Shown here one piece after another: positions 1 to 10,568 of a stretch of DNA of 64,000 nucleotides (its first letter is position 1; the number at the start of each line of letters is the position of its first letter). Position numbers and translations under genes: made by a program. The stretch is from Rhodobacterales bacterium (GTDB taxonomy: Bacteria > Pseudomonadota > Alphaproteobacteria > Rhodobacterales > Rhodobacteraceae): the NCBI GenBank assembly GCA_002748285.1, contig PDSA01000028.1:62001-126000 (forward strand), written 5' to 3'. Under the pieces are notes generated by a model. That model was given only the letters and a program-made list of their open reading frames with translations, made no database searches and was not told the DNA's origin.

Positions 1-1608
1 ATCCGGGCGATGGGGCTGAAAGACGCCGCCAAGGTGCTGATGCAGAAGGCCGGCGTGCCGGTGGTGCCGGGCTATCATGGCGAGGATCAGGACCCGGCGC
101 ATCTGGCGGCTGAGGCCGAAAAGATCGGTTATCCGGTGTTGATCAAGGCCGTGGCCGGCGGCGGCGGCAAGGGCATGCGGCTGGTGGAAAATGCCGCCGA
201 TTTCCCGCAAGGGCTGGACGCTGCCAAGGCCGAGGCGCTGAATGCGTTTGGCAATGATGTGGTGTTGATCGAAAAATACATCCGCAAGCCGCGCCATATC
301 GAGGTGCAGGTGTTTGGCGATGGCAAACATGCGGTGCATTTGTTCGAGCGCGATTGTTCCCTGCAGCGCCGCCACCAAAAGGTGATCGAAGAAGCCCCCG
401 CCCCGGGGATGAGCGACAAGGTCCGCGCCGCCATGGGTGCTGCCGCGGTCAAGGCCGCCGAAGCCATCGGCTATGCCGGGGCCGGGACGATTGAATTTAT
501 CGTCGATGGCTCGGACGGGCTGCGCGAGGATGGGTTCTGGTTTATGGAAATGAACACCCGCCTTCAGGTCGAACACCCCGTAACCGAAGCGATCACCGGC
601 GTTGATCTGGTGGAATGGCAGCTTCATGTGGCCTCGGGCCAGCCGCTGCCCGCCACGCAGGATCAGCTCTCGATTGACGGCCATTCCTTTGAGGCCCGCC
701 TCTATGCTGAGGACGTCCCCGCCGGTTTCCTGCCCGCCACCGGCACGCTGACGCATCTGAGCTTCCCCGCCGCCGCCCGTGCCGATAGTGGCGTGCGCAG
801 TGGCGATCAGATTTCGCCGTTTTATGATCCGATGATCGCCAAGCTGACCGTGCATGGTCGCACCCGGGAACATGCGCTGGCCCGGCTGGTGCAAGTGCTG
901 GGGCAGACCGAAGTCGCGGGCTCGGTGACCAATCTGGCGTTCCTGCGGGCTTTGGCGCTGCATCAGGGCTTTGCCGCCGGGCAGGTCGATACCGATCTGA
1001 TCGCCCGCGATCTGGACAATCTTGTGCAGGAACCGCAGCTGACCAATGCGCTGATTGCACTGGCAGCCTTGGGTGCGGTCGGGCTGCATCAGAGCGATGC
1101 CAGCGGCTTTGCCCTGTGGCAACCTCTGCTGCAAACTGTGCAGCTGCGCCATGGCGAGGACGACATCAGCGCCAAAATCGCCACGCTGGGGGCAGGGCGC
1201 TTTGACGTTTCTCTGAACGACCAAGTGCTGCATGTGGTGCATGAGGATCAATGGCAGGTGGATGACGAAGTGGTGGTCGCCAATGTGCTGGCGCTTGAGG
1301 GCCATGTCAGCGTGTTTGCCAATCACGGTTTCCATTTTGAAGTCATCGACCCTCTGCAAAGCGATGCCAGCCATGCCGGCGACGGCAATCTGATCGAAGC
1401 GCCGATGCCCGGCTCGGTCAAGGCGGTGTTTGCCAAACCGGGGCAGGTGGTGGCCAAAGGTGACCGGCTGGCGATTCTGGAGGCGATGAAAATGGAACAC
1501 GCCCTGCTGGCGGCCCGCGATGGCGAGGTGGCCGAGGTTTTGGTGGCCGAGGGCGATCAGGTCGAGGCCGGCGCGCCGCTGATCCAGTTGCAGGAAGAAC
1601 AGGCTTAG
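1..1608 (+). CDS. mccA: Methylcrotonyl-CoA carboxylase biotin-carboxylase/biotin-carrier (alpha) subunit, 5' truncated by window edge
   Basis: Frame is open to base 1 (IRAMGLKDAAK...); GGGGKGMR ATP-grasp, EMNTRLQVEHPVTE, C-terminal biotin motif LEAMKMEH; followed by mvaB and a hydratase. Confidence 0.88.
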   Translation: MRAMGLKDAAKVLMQKAGVPVVPGYHGEDQDPAHLAAEAEKIGYPVLIKAVAGGGGKGMRLVENAADFPQGLDAAKAEALNAFGNDVVLIEKYIRKPRHIEVQVFGDGKHAVHLFERDCSLQRRHQKVIEEAPAPGMSDKVRAAMGAAAVKAAEAIGYAGAGTIEFIVDGSDGLREDGFWFMEMNTRLQVEHPVTEAITGVDLVEWQLHVASGQPLPATQDQLSIDGHSFEARLYAEDVPAGFLPATGTLTHLSFPAAARADSGVRSGDQISPFYDPMIAKLTVHGRTREHALARLVQVLGQTEVAGSVTNLAFLRALALHQGFAAGQVDTDLIARDLDNLVQEPQLTNALIALAALGAVGLHQSDASGFALWQPLLQTVQLRHGEDDISAKIATLGAGRFDVSLNDQVLHVVHEDQWQVDDEVVVANVLALEGHVSVFANHGFHFEVIDPLQSDASHAGDGNLIEAPMPGSVKAVFAKPGQVVAKGDRLAILEAMKMEHALLAARDGEVAEVLVAEGDQVEAGAPLIQLQEEQA

Positions 1609-1636
1609 CTTGCCGATCGCAGGAACCGCCAACGCC

Positions 1637-2293
1637 ATGCCGATCACTTTGCACCACTGCCCCCAGAGCCGCTCGATGCGCGTCCTGTGGCTGCTGCACG
1701 AGCTGGGTGTGGAATTTGAGCTGATTGAGCACGGCTTTGGCAAGAATCTGCGCAGCGCCGAATTTCTGGCGCTCAGCCCCGCCGGGCGGATTCCGGCGCT
1801 GGAGCTGGACGGCAAAGCGTTATTTGAAAGCGGTGCGATCACGCAGGTGCTCTGCGCCAGATTTCCCGAGTCCGGTCTGGGGCGCGTGGCGGATGATGCC
1901 GATTGGGCCGACTGGCTGATCTGGCTGCATTTCAGCGAAACCCTCAGCCAGCATTGCGCAGCCCTGACCCAGCAGCATATCGCGCTCTATGATGATTCCA
2001 TGCGCAGCCCCACCGTGATGAAGCTTGAGGCCGCGCGGCTGGGCAAATGCTATGAGGTGCTGGAAAACGCGCTGAGCGGGCGCGATTATCTGCTGGACAG
2101 CGGCTTTAGCGCAGCGGATATTTCGCTGGGTCAGGCGGTTTACATGGGCCGCCATTTCACCCACACTGCCCCTTATCCGGCGCTCAGCCGCTGGTATGCC
2201 CGCATCACCGCCCGTCCGGGGTTTGAAAAATCACTGCCGGCACCCGGTTCGGGGCTGCTCTATCAACAAGAATTTTACGAGGTTAAGCCATGA
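1637..2293 (+). CDS. Glutathione S-transferase family protein
   Basis: MPITLHHCPQSRSMRVLWLLHELG... SPAGRIPALELDGKALFESGAI thioredoxin-fold GST N-domain. Confidence 0.8.
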   Translation: MPITLHHCPQSRSMRVLWLLHELGVEFELIEHGFGKNLRSAEFLALSPAGRIPALELDGKALFESGAITQVLCARFPESGLGRVADDADWADWLIWLHFSETLSQHCAALTQQHIALYDDSMRSPTVMKLEAARLGKCYEVLENALSGRDYLLDSGFSAADISLGQAVYMGRHFTHTAPYPALSRWYARITARPGFEKSLPAPGSGLLYQQEFYEVKP

Positions 2294-3141
2294 CTGAACA
2301 GGTAGAAATTTTCGAAGTGGGCCCGCGCGATGGCTTGCAAAACGAGTCCCGCCCAATTCCCACCGCGGAGAAAATCGCGCTGGTGGACAAGCTGTCAGAG
2401 GCCGGGTTTCGCCATATCGAGGTAACGTCCTTCGTGTCGCCCAAACGGGTGCCGCAAATGGCCGATGCCACCGAGGTGATGCGCGGTATTCTGAAATGCG
2501 ATGGGGTGTCTTATGCAGCACTCACCCCCAACATGCAGGGTTATGAGGCCGCAATGGCCGCCGAAGTCGATGAAATCGCGATTTTTGCTTCGGCTTCCGA
2601 AGGGTTCAGCCAAAAGAACATCAACTGCTCGATTGCTGAAAGTTTCGAGCGTTTCGCTCCGATTCTGAAAGCGGCCCGCCACAATGACATCCCGGTGCGC
2701 GGCTATGTGTCCTGCGTCACCGATTGCCCCTATGACGGTGCAGTGGCCCCCGAGGCCGTGGCCAAGGTGGCGGCCGATCTGTTCGCCGCTGGCTGTTACG
2801 AGATTTCGCTGGGCGATACGCTGGGCCATGGCACGCCGGATACGGTGGCGCGTATGCTGCTGGCGGTGCTCAAAGAGGTCCCCGCCCACCGGCTGGCCGG
2901 GCATTTCCACAACACCAACGGCCACGCGCTGGACAATATCGACGCAGCCCTTGCGCTGGGAGTGCGGGTGTTTGACGCAGCCGTTGGCGGGCTGGGCGGG
3001 TGCCCGTTTGCGCCTGGGGCGGCGGGCAATGTCGCCACCGAAGCGGTGCAGGAACATGTCACCGCGCTGGGATACGACACCGGGCTTTGCAGCGAAACAC
3101 TGGCGCAAGCCGCTGAAATGGCACGGAAAATGCGAGGTTGA
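2290..3141 (+). CDS. mvaB: Hydroxymethylglutaryl-CoA lyase
   Basis: EVGPRDGLQNE, VTSFVSPKRVPQMAD, GGLGGCPFAPGAAGNVATE motifs. Confidence 0.9.
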   Translation: MTEQVEIFEVGPRDGLQNESRPIPTAEKIALVDKLSEAGFRHIEVTSFVSPKRVPQMADATEVMRGILKCDGVSYAALTPNMQGYEAAMAAEVDEIAIFASASEGFSQKNINCSIAESFERFAPILKAARHNDIPVRGYVSCVTDCPYDGAVAPEAVAKVAADLFAAGCYEISLGDTLGHGTPDTVARMLLAVLKEVPAHRLAGHFHNTNGHALDNIDAALALGVRVFDAAVGGLGGCPFAPGAAGNVATEAVQEHVTALGYDTGLCSETLAQAAEMARKMRG

Positions 3142-3142
3142 T

Positions 3143-3931
3143 ATGTCAGACACAGTTGAAATCACCATGGATCAGCGCGGCGTGGCCCGGCTGCTGATCA
3201 ACAACCCGGAAAAACACAACATTCTGTCGCCCGACACCATCGCCGGGCTGACCGAGGCGGCTGATCGTCTGGGCAATGACCCGGCGGTGCGGGTGGTGGT
3301 GCTGACCGGCAGCGGCAAGAGCTTCTGCGCGGGGGGCGATCTGGGTTGGATGCAGATGGCGATGAATGCCGATCACGACACCCGCAACGCCGAAGCCCGC
3401 AAGCTGGCCACCATGCTACAAGCGCTCAACACCCTGCCCAAGCCGCTGATCGGACGCATCAACGGGCAGGCTTATGGCGGCGGTGTGGGGATGCTCAGCG
3501 TGTGTGATGTGGCGATTGGCATCAGGGGCGCGCGCTTTGGCCTGACCGAAACCAAGCTGGGGGTGATCCCGGCCACGATCTCGCCCTATGTTCTGGCGCG
3601 GATGGGCGAGGACAAGGCGCGGCGCGTGTTCATGTCTTCGCGGCTGTTTGAGGCCGAGGAGGCGGTGACGCTGAACCTGCTGGCCAAGGTTGTCGAGCCT
3701 GATGATCTGGATGAAGCGGTCGAGGCCGAAATCCGCCCCTATCTGCGCTGTGCGCCGGGGGCGGTGGCCGATTCCAAGGCTCTGGCCCGCGCTTTGGGGC
3801 CGGTGATTGATGATAAGGTGATCGACATGACGGTGGCCTCTTTGGTGGATCGCTGGGAAAGTGATGAGATCAAAGAGGGGCTGGCGGCGTTTTTTGAAAA
3901 ACGTGATGCGAATTGGGTGCTGCGGGACTGA
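3143..3931 (+). CDS. Enoyl-CoA hydratase/isomerase family (probable methylglutaconyl-CoA hydratase)
   Basis: Crotonase motifs SFCAGGDLGWMQ, GQAYGGGVGMLSVCDVAI; ATG at 3143 next to mvaB stop; leucine-degradation context. Confidence 0.85.
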   Translation: MSDTVEITMDQRGVARLLINNPEKHNILSPDTIAGLTEAADRLGNDPAVRVVVLTGSGKSFCAGGDLGWMQMAMNADHDTRNAEARKLATMLQALNTLPKPLIGRINGQAYGGGVGMLSVCDVAIGIRGARFGLTETKLGVIPATISPYVLARMGEDKARRVFMSSRLFEAEEAVTLNLLAKVVEPDDLDEAVEAEIRPYLRCAPGAVADSKALARALGPVIDDKVIDMTVASLVDRWESDEIKEGLAAFFEKRDANWVLRD

Positions 3932-3957
3932 TCGCGGCCAAGCACCGTCAGAATATC

Positions 3958-3990
3958 AGCCCCGACCCGGTGTGGTTGGGGCTTTTTTTA
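3958..3990 (+). terminator. Rho-independent terminator
   Basis: AGCCCCgacc...ggttGGGGCTTTTTTTA downstream of the hydratase. Confidence 0.75.
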
Positions 3991-4131
3991 TGGGTAGACT
4001 TACCAAAAAAAACGAGGGCGAATGGTGATGCGACACAGCCCGGCGGTGCCGCCGGGCGGGGAAAGTCGGAGCTGTTGCTTTGGTTATTTCAGAAGCTTGC
4101 CGCTTCTGGTTGCCGGGGACATTACCCCAGC

Positions 4132-4635
4132 CTAATTATTTTCCCGATAAGGCTCGACATATTGCAGCGCCATATCCCATGGGAAAAAGATCCAAGTATC
4201 CTGCGACACCGCGGTGATAAAGGTCTCGACCATCGGCCGCCCCTTGGGCTTGGCGTAAACCGTGGCGATATGCGCCTTGGGGTAAAGCCGTTTGACCACT
4301 TCCAGCGTTTTCCCCGTATCCACCAGATCATCAATCACCAGAATGCCGCTGCCATCGCCCATGATCTCATCACTGGGGGCTTTGAGCACCACGGCATCGG
4401 ATTGCTTTTGATGGTTGTAGGATTTGATCGAGATCGTATCCACCGTGCGGATATCCAATTCCCGCGCCACGATCATCGCCGGAGCCATGCCGCCCCGGGT
4501 GATCGCCACAATCGCTTTCCACGCCCCATCCAGCGGCCCTTTGCCATCCAACCGCCATGCCAGCGCGCGGCTGTCGCGGTGGATTTGATCCCAACTGATG
4601 TGGAACCCTTTTTCATGCGGAAGTCGATTGGTCAT
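4132..4635 (-). CDS. gpt: Xanthine/hypoxanthine phosphoribosyltransferase
   Basis: PRPP motif [35 protein letters not shown]. Confidence 0.85.
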   Translation of the reverse strand: MTNRLPHEKGFHISWDQIHRDSRALAWRLDGKGPLDGAWKAIVAITRGGMAPAMIVARELDIRTVDTISIKSYNHQKQSDAVVLKAPSDEIMGDGSGILVIDDLVDTGKTLEVVKRLYPKAHIATVYAKPKGRPMVETFITAVSQDTWIFFPWDMALQYVEPYRENN

Positions 4636-4680
4636 GGCATCCTCATTTGGCTGAGTTTAAAGCTGTGTCGCGAACAGGGG

Positions 4681-5499
4681 CTATTTGCGTCCGGTGACCG
4701 CGTCGATATCCGGCGCATCCACCGCCTTCATCCCGACCACATGATAGCCGGCATCCACATGCAGGTTTTCGCCGGTCACGCCCGAGCCCAGATCGCTGAG
4801 CAGGTAAAGCGCGCTCTTGCCCACCTCTTCCTGCGTCACATTGCGCCGCAGCGGCGAGTTCAGCTCGTTCCATTTCAGGATATAGCGGAAATCGCCAATG
4901 CCCGAAGCGGCCAGAGTCTTGATCGGCCCGGCGGAAATTGCGTTAACACGGATGTTGTCCTTGCCCAGATCTTCGGCCAGATATTTCACCGACGCTTCCA
5001 ACGCAGCCTTGGCCACACCCATGACGTTGTAATGCGGCATCACCTGCTCGGCCCCGTAATAGGTCAGCGTCAGCATCGAGCCGCCGTTTTTCATCAGCTT
5101 TTCCGCCCGCTGCGCCACGGCGGTGAAGGTGTAAACCGAAACATCCATCGTCATGCGGAAATTTTCCGGCGAGGTTTCAACATAACGCCCGCGCAATTCG
5201 GTCTTATCCGAAAAGCCGATGGCGTGAACAACGAAATCCAGCGTGCCCCAATCCTGTTCCAGATCAGCAAACATCGCATCCAGCGCCGCCGGGTCGCTGG
5301 CATCGCAATCATACAGCTTATCCGTGCCCAGCTGCGCCGCCAGCGGCATCACCCGCTTTTTGAACGCTTCGCCCATATAGGAAAAGGCCAGCTCAGCCCC
5401 GGCCTCGGCACACGCTTTGGCGATGCCCCAGGCGATGGATTTGTCATTTGCCAGCCCCATGATCAGGCCGCGTTTTCCTTGAAGTAATCCTGTTGACAT
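4681..5499 (-). CDS. fabI: Enoyl-[acyl-carrier-protein] reductase (NADH)
   Basis: GKRGLIMGLANDKSIAWGIAKACAEAGAELAFSY; NVMGVAKAALEASVKYLAEDLG. Confidence 0.9.
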   Translation of the reverse strand: MSTGLLQGKRGLIMGLANDKSIAWGIAKACAEAGAELAFSYMGEAFKKRVMPLAAQLGTDKLYDCDASDPAALDAMFADLEQDWGTLDFVVHAIGFSDKTELRGRYVETSPENFRMTMDVSVYTFTAVAQRAEKLMKNGGSMLTLTYYGAEQVMPHYNVMGVAKAALEASVKYLAEDLGKDNIRVNAISAGPIKTLAASGIGDFRYILKWNELNSPLRRNVTQEEVGKSALYLLSDLGSGVTGENLHVDAGYHVVGMKAVDAPDIDAVTGRK

Positions 5500-5650
5500 T
5501 TTTGGCCTTCCACCCATTTCTGTATAGAGGTTATCTTTAGGCTATTGCAGGCGGGGCGGCAAGCCCGTGTGGTGGCGTGGGGGGAACTTTCGTTTAGGTT
5601 GCCGGATGGTCGCGCCCGATGGGTCTGGCCTTTGAATTTAGGGGATTGAG

Positions 5651-6256
5651 ATGACAAAACGCTCGGGGAAATTTGCAGGCGATGATCCGTTTGAACTGGC
5701 GCAGAAATGGCTGAAAGAGGCCGAAAAAACCGAAGTCAACGATCCCAACGCCATTGCACTGGCCACGGTTGATTCGCAGGGGCTTCCCAATGTGCGCATG
5801 GTTCTGCTCAAGGAAATCGAACCGGATGGCTTTGTGTTTTACACCAATTTCCACAGCGCCAAGGGGCAGGAGCTGGAAAATAACGCCCAAGCCGCCTGTG
5901 TGATGCATTGGAAATCACTGCGCCGTCAGATCAGGGTGCGGGGGCCGGTTGAAAAGGTCGATCCGGTGCAGGCGGATGTCTATTTCGCCAGCCGATCCCT
6001 GAAAAGCCGGCTTGGGGCTTGGGCCTCGCACCAGTCGCAGCCGCTCGAATCCAAAGCCGCCCTGATGGCCAAGGTTGCCCGCATTACCGCCCAGCACGGG
6101 GCCAACCCGGCGCGGCCGGATTTCTGGGGTGGCTTTCGGATCATCCCTAGGGAGATTGAGTTCTGGGCCGATGGCCCGTTCCGGTTGCATGACCGCTTTC
6201 AATGGAGACGCACGGACGCATCCGGGGGGTGGACAGTGCAGCGTCTAAATCCTTAA
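5651..6256 (+). CDS. pdxH: Pyridoxamine 5'-phosphate oxidase
   Basis: [49 protein letters not shown]-terminal RLNP. Confidence 0.92.
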   Translation: MTKRSGKFAGDDPFELAQKWLKEAEKTEVNDPNAIALATVDSQGLPNVRMVLLKEIEPDGFVFYTNFHSAKGQELENNAQAACVMHWKSLRRQIRVRGPVEKVDPVQADVYFASRSLKSRLGAWASHQSQPLESKAALMAKVARITAQHGANPARPDFWGGFRIIPREIEFWADGPFRLHDRFQWRRTDASGGWTVQRLNP

Positions 6257-6381
6257 TTAGTAATTAATCTGTTGATTAGATTCGATTTTCAATGCGCGCA
6301 TGGCCATGCAATGAAGCCTCTGTATCTGGTAATCCGGCAGTTGGACTGTAGAATGAACAAATAAATATTAAGAGCAAAAAA

Positions 6382-6909
6382 ATGAATCAAGAGAACGGAC
6401 AGCAAAAGCGGGTCACCGGAGTGGTGAAGTGGTTTGATCCCGGCAAGGGGTTTGGCTTTGTGTTGGCCGATGATGGGGGGCCCGACATCCTGCTGCATAT
6501 CAATGTGCTGCGCAATTTTGGGCAAAGCTCGATTGCCGATCAGGCGGTGGTTGATATTCTGGTGCAGGAAAATGAGCGCGGTTTGCAGACCAGCCAGATC
6601 CTGTCGATTTCGCCGCCAGCAACGGTGCATGATGCGCAGCAGAGCGATTTTCAGGAGTTTGACCCGCAAGAGGTGGGCGAGATCCAGCCCGCCCGGGTCA
6701 AGTGGTTTGACAAGGGCAAGGGGTTTGGCTTTGTCAATGTGTTTGGCAGCGCCGAGGATGTGTTCGTGCATGTCGAAGTGCTGCGCCGTTCCGGGCTGGC
6801 CGGGTTGCAGCCCGGCGAGGCGATTTGTGTGCGCATCGTGCATGGCCAGCGCGGCTTGATGGCGGCGCAGGTTTTGCCTTGGGATGCGTCGTTTCAGGGC
6901 GGACAATGA
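6382..6909 (+). CDS. Cold-shock protein with two tandem CSD domains
   Basis: Two copies of VKWFDxGKGFGFV (..GVVKWFDPGKGFGFVLADD.. and ..RVKWFDKGKGFGFVNVF..). Confidence 0.88.
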   Translation: MNQENGQQKRVTGVVKWFDPGKGFGFVLADDGGPDILLHINVLRNFGQSSIADQAVVDILVQENERGLQTSQILSISPPATVHDAQQSDFQEFDPQEVGEIQPARVKWFDKGKGFGFVNVFGSAEDVFVHVEVLRRSGLAGLQPGEAICVRIVHGQRGLMAAQVLPWDASFQGGQ

Positions 6910-7379
6910 GGCTCCGCCGGGCGTTTTGGGCACTGATATTGGGCGTGTTGGCCGCTGGTCCGCTCTGGGCTGCGGGCTGCCGGCCGGATTCGGTTGATCT
7001 GCGCGGCGGTTGGGGGCAGGCGCATTTCACGGTCGAGCTGGCCGATACGCCGCAAAAACAGGCCAAAGGTCTGATGTTTCGCAAAAAACTGCCCGCAAGT
7101 GCCGGGATGCTGTTTGTTTATGACACGCCGCGCCCGGCCAAGTTCTGGATGGAGAACACCCTGATCCCGCTGGATATGCTGTTTGTCGATATCCGCGGGC
7201 AGGTGACGCGGATCAAACACAATGCCCGCCCTCTGGATAAAACCGTGATTGAGGGCGGCGATCAGGTGGCGCTGATTCTCGAAATCAATGGCGGTCTGGC
7301 GCGGGCCTTGGGAATCAGCGTGGGTTCCGAGCTGCGTCACCCGGCGCTTGATCCACAAATTGCCCTCTGGCCCTGCTGA
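6906..7379 (+). CDS. DUF192 family secreted protein
   Basis: Signal peptide, FTVELADTPQKQAKGLMFRKKLPASAGMLFVYDTPRPAKFWMENTLIPLDMLFVD; ATG overlaps upstream stop. Confidence 0.82.
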   Translation: MRLRRAFWALILGVLAAGPLWAAGCRPDSVDLRGGWGQAHFTVELADTPQKQAKGLMFRKKLPASAGMLFVYDTPRPAKFWMENTLIPLDMLFVDIRGQVTRIKHNARPLDKTVIEGGDQVALILEINGGLARALGISVGSELRHPALDPQIALWPC

Positions 7380-7477
7380 TAATCCACGGCTTGCGGCCCC
7401 TGTGACAAAAAAGAATGGATTTGGCGCATTCTAGGGGTTTTCATTGCCCGCCGGTCTATATAATAGAAGCCTCAGTT

Positions 7478-7554
7478 CGGGGCGTAGCGCAGCCTGGTAG
7501 CGCGACGGTTTTGGGTACCGTAGGTCGCAAGTTCGAATCTTGCCGTCCCGACCA
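7478..7554 (+). tRNA. tRNA-Pro(TGG)
   Basis: 77-nt cloverleaf; anticodon loop TTTGGGT, T-loop GTTCGAATC, encoded CCA. Confidence 0.95.
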
Positions 7555-7675
7555 CTTCTGACAATAGCGGATGATATTGGCTGGCGGATGCGCTGTGTTG
7601 CGCTTGGCTCTGCCCCCTTCACATTGCCGCATAAATCATGCAGTTAGAGCCGACCTCAATCAACAGGAGCCCCCT

Positions 7676-8776
7676 ATGTCAAAGCTGGGAATCATGATCT
7701 GCGGCCATGGGAGCCGCTCCAAAGCCGCCGAGCAGGAATTCGGCCTGCTGGCCAAAGGCATCCGGCAGCGTTTCCCGGATATTCCGGTTGAATATGGTTT
7801 TCTGGAATACTCGGCGCCGAACATCCATATGGGGCTGAACAAGCTGGTGCAGGCCGGGGTTACCGAAATCATCGCCGTGCCGGGGATGCTGTTTGCTGCC
7901 ACCCATGCGAAAAACGATATCCCTTCGGTGCTGACCACCTTTCAGGATAAAACCCCCGGGGTAACGGTGAAATATGGCCGCGAGCTGGCGCTGCATCCGC
8001 AAATGATCGCGGCGTTCGAGGCCCGCATTCTGCAAGCGCTGGGGCTGGATCATGTCCATGACGGAGACCTTTACGACACCATGCTGGTGGTGGTCGGCCG
8101 CGGCACGTCCGACACAATGGCCAATGCCGAAGCCGCCCGCCTGACCCGGATCGTCAGCGAAAGTATGGGCTTTGGCTGGGCCGAAACCGTCTATTCCGGC
8201 GTTACCTATCCTTCGGTCGGGCGCGGGCTGGAAATGGCGTTGAAGCTGGGGTTCAAAAAAGTGGTGGTCGCGCCTTATTTCCTGTTTACCGGGCGGCTGA
8301 TCGACCGGATTTATGGTTATGTCGACAAGGTGGCAGCGGCGACCCCTGAGGTGGTGTTTTTCAAGGCCGGCTACCTCAAGGATCAGGACCACGTCATTGA
8401 CACCTTTGTTGAGCGCATCCATGAGGCCCGCCAGTCTCGACTGTCGGAAACCACCGATCTGATGGCATCGTTCAAACAGCGGCTGGCCAAGGGTGAGGTT
8501 GAAGTGCATCACCACCATGCCGAATTCCAGGATCCTCTGGATGATGAAAACCCCGATGGGCACAGCCATGATCACGACCATGATCACGGGAACGGGCATC
8601 ACCATCATCACCATGACCACAGCCACGGCCATTCGCATGGGGTTTACCGCCACATCGCCCACCCGCACGGCCCGCGCACCATGATTGATGAAGGGGTGTG
8701 TTGTTGTTTTATGAGCCAGTTCCCCGAAGGAGTGATCCAAGAAGAACGCCGCCGGCGCAAAGGGCAGGGGGCATAG
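7676..8776 (+). CDS. cbiX: CbiX-type sirohydrochlorin cobaltochelatase with His-rich region and terminal Cys cluster
   Basis: LGIMICGHGSRSKAAEQEF, two CbiX-like halves, HSHDHDHDHGNGHHHHHHDHSHGHSHG, then DEGVCCCFMSQFP. Confidence 0.85.
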   Translation: MSKLGIMICGHGSRSKAAEQEFGLLAKGIRQRFPDIPVEYGFLEYSAPNIHMGLNKLVQAGVTEIIAVPGMLFAATHAKNDIPSVLTTFQDKTPGVTVKYGRELALHPQMIAAFEARILQALGLDHVHDGDLYDTMLVVVGRGTSDTMANAEAARLTRIVSESMGFGWAETVYSGVTYPSVGRGLEMALKLGFKKVVVAPYFLFTGRLIDRIYGYVDKVAAATPEVVFFKAGYLKDQDHVIDTFVERIHEARQSRLSETTDLMASFKQRLAKGEVEVHHHHAEFQDPLDDENPDGHSHDHDHDHGNGHHHHHHDHSHGHSHGVYRHIAHPHGPRTMIDEGVCCCFMSQFPEGVIQEERRRRKGQGA

Positions 8777-8856
8777 CCCCTCGAAACGATTTGACCTTGG
8801 GATGATCCGTGCGGATTGGGGTTTCATGCATAAAGCCGCGCCCGCTTAAACTGCCC

Positions 8857-9004
8857 CGCCCGGCCGATAGGCCGGGCTGCGCCTGCCTGCCCCCCGGCAG
8901 GCGCAATCAGCCTATCAACATCTTGCAACGTAGCGACTCCTTTCACGAACCGCGATTGCTGCAAAGCCTCACTTAAGCGCCTACCCAGGCAGGCGCAGCC
9001 CGGC
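8857..9004. repeat. Copy 1 (interrupted) of dispersed GC-rich palindromic element B
   Basis: GCCCGGCCgataGGCCGGGC palindrome; 19-bp arm 8871-8889 is the exact reverse complement of 8986-9004. Confidence 0.75.
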
Positions 9005-9060
9005 GTTTTGGACTTTATACGGCATGATGCAGGTGTTTTTCAGATGAAAGGCTGGGGGTC

Positions 9061-9567
9061 TTAATCCGTCAGATCACGCGGCACCACGAAATCCACCACT
9101 TGGCCGCTCTGCGGCGTGATGTCAGCCCAGCTTTCGGCCTCAAAATCTATCACGGTGGTTGCCGCCGTGGGGTATTGCTCAAACTTCGGATGCGCCGGAG
9201 CCCGCGCCACCAGATCATGTGCCAGCATCCCGATCCCCGGATTATGCCCCAAAAGCAAGACCTTATCCTGCCGGCACCCTTTCAGAATGTTCAACATCCG
9301 CTCGGGCGAGGCCAGATACAGCGCCGATGTAAACTGAACCTCATCCACCTGCTGGCAATGGCGCGAAATCGCCTCCCAAGTTTGCGCCGTGCGCCGCGCG
9401 GTCGAGGAAAACACCGCTTGCGGGCAATAATGATGCGCCCCGATCCAACCGCCAATCGCCGCCGCCGCCTTGAGCCCGCGCGGGTTGAGCGGGCGGTCAT
9501 GATCCCTCAGCGCCAGATCATCCCAGCTGGATTTCGCATGTCGGGTCAGGATTAAACGTAAGGTCAT
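9061..9567 (-). CDS. SixA-like histidine phosphatase
   Basis: LRLILTRHAKSSWDD (RHG motif), VLLLGHNPGIGMLAHDL. Confidence 0.82.
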   Translation of the reverse strand: MTLRLILTRHAKSSWDDLALRDHDRPLNPRGLKAAAAIGGWIGAHHYCPQAVFSSTARRTAQTWEAISRHCQQVDEVQFTSALYLASPERMLNILKGCRQDKVLLLGHNPGIGMLAHDLVARAPAHPKFEQYPTAATTVIDFEAESWADITPQSGQVVDFVVPRDLTD

Positions 9568-9695
9568 GATGTCAAAGGCAACCAATTCAGAGAAACGGAT
9601 TTCCCCAAACTGCCACAGATGCGCCGCTCAGAGCAAGCCTTTCACGCGAAACAGGTTGTTTCACCGGGGCAAGGGCCGATCTGAGCGCGGCGGGG

Positions 9696-10568
9696 CTAAA
9701 TCCGTTTCGGCCGGATCAGAGTGCCCGCCCCATGTTCGGTGTAAAGCTCGAGCAAACAGGCATTGGGCGCACGCCCATCCATGATCACCACCCCGCGCAC
9801 GCCGTTTTTAATGGCACGTCTGGCAGTTTCAGCCTTGGGTACCATACCGCCGGCAATGGTGCCGTCACGGATCAGTCTCTTGATGTCTGCGGGCAGAAGC
9901 TCGGTCAGCACATCGCCGGATTTGCTCTTGATGCCCTCGACATCGGTCAGCAACAACAGCCGATTCGCCTTGAGCGCGGCGGCGATCGCCCCGGCGGCGG
10001 TGTCACCATTGATGTTGAATGTCTCGCCGTTTTCGCCAGCCCCCAGCGGCGCAATCACCGGGATGGTGTCGGCATCAAACAGGGTGTGCAGCACGGACGT
10101 ATCCAGCCGATGCGGCGTGCCCACCAGCCCCAGCGCCGGGTCGGTCGGCTTGCAGGTGATCAGATTGGCATCCTTTCCCGACAGCCCCACGGCCCGCCCG
10201 CCTTGGCCATTGATCGCCTGCACGATGCGCTTGTTCACCCGGCCCGACAGCACCATCTCAACCACTTCCAGCGTGGCCGCATCCGTCACCCGCTTGCCAT
10301 CGACAAAGCTCGACTGCACCCCCAGCCGCTCGAGCATCTGGTTGATCATCGGCCCGCCGCCATGCACGATCACCGGGTTGACCCCGACCTGCTGCATCAG
10401 CACCACATCGCGGGCAAAGCTGTTCATCGCCGCATCGCTACTCATCGCATGGCCGCCCAGCTTGACCACAATGGTTGTGCCTTTGTAATGCTGCAACAGA
10501 GGCAGGGCATCAGACAGAGTTTTGGCGGTTGCGATCCAATCTTGCTGCATGGCGTTTTGTTTTTTCAT
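9696..10568 (-). CDS. argB: Acetylglutamate kinase
   Basis: [53 protein letters not shown]. Confidence 0.93.
   Translation of the reverse strand: MKKQNAMQQDWIATAKTLSDALPLLQHYKGTTIVVKLGGHAMSSDAAMNSFARDVVLMQQVGVNPVIVHGGGPMINQMLERLGVQSSFVDGKRVTDAATLEVVEMVLSGRVNKRIVQAINGQGGRAVGLSGKDANLITCKPTDPALGLVGTPHRLDTSVLHTLFDADTIPVIAPLGAGENGETFNINGDTAAGAIAAALKANRLLLLTDVEGIKSKSGDVLTELLPADIKRLIRDGTIAGGMVPKAETARRAIKNGVRGVVIMDGRAPNACLLELYTEHGAGTLIRPKRI

Noticed and set aside
8500-8650. Possible tandem repeat or CRISPR-like pattern
   Set aside because: It is the His/Asp-codon-rich segment of cbiX, without regular spacers.
7679-8827. 382-aa minus-strand ORF opposite cbiX, rich in Met/Val
   Set aside because: Mirror of the His-rich cbiX coding sequence.
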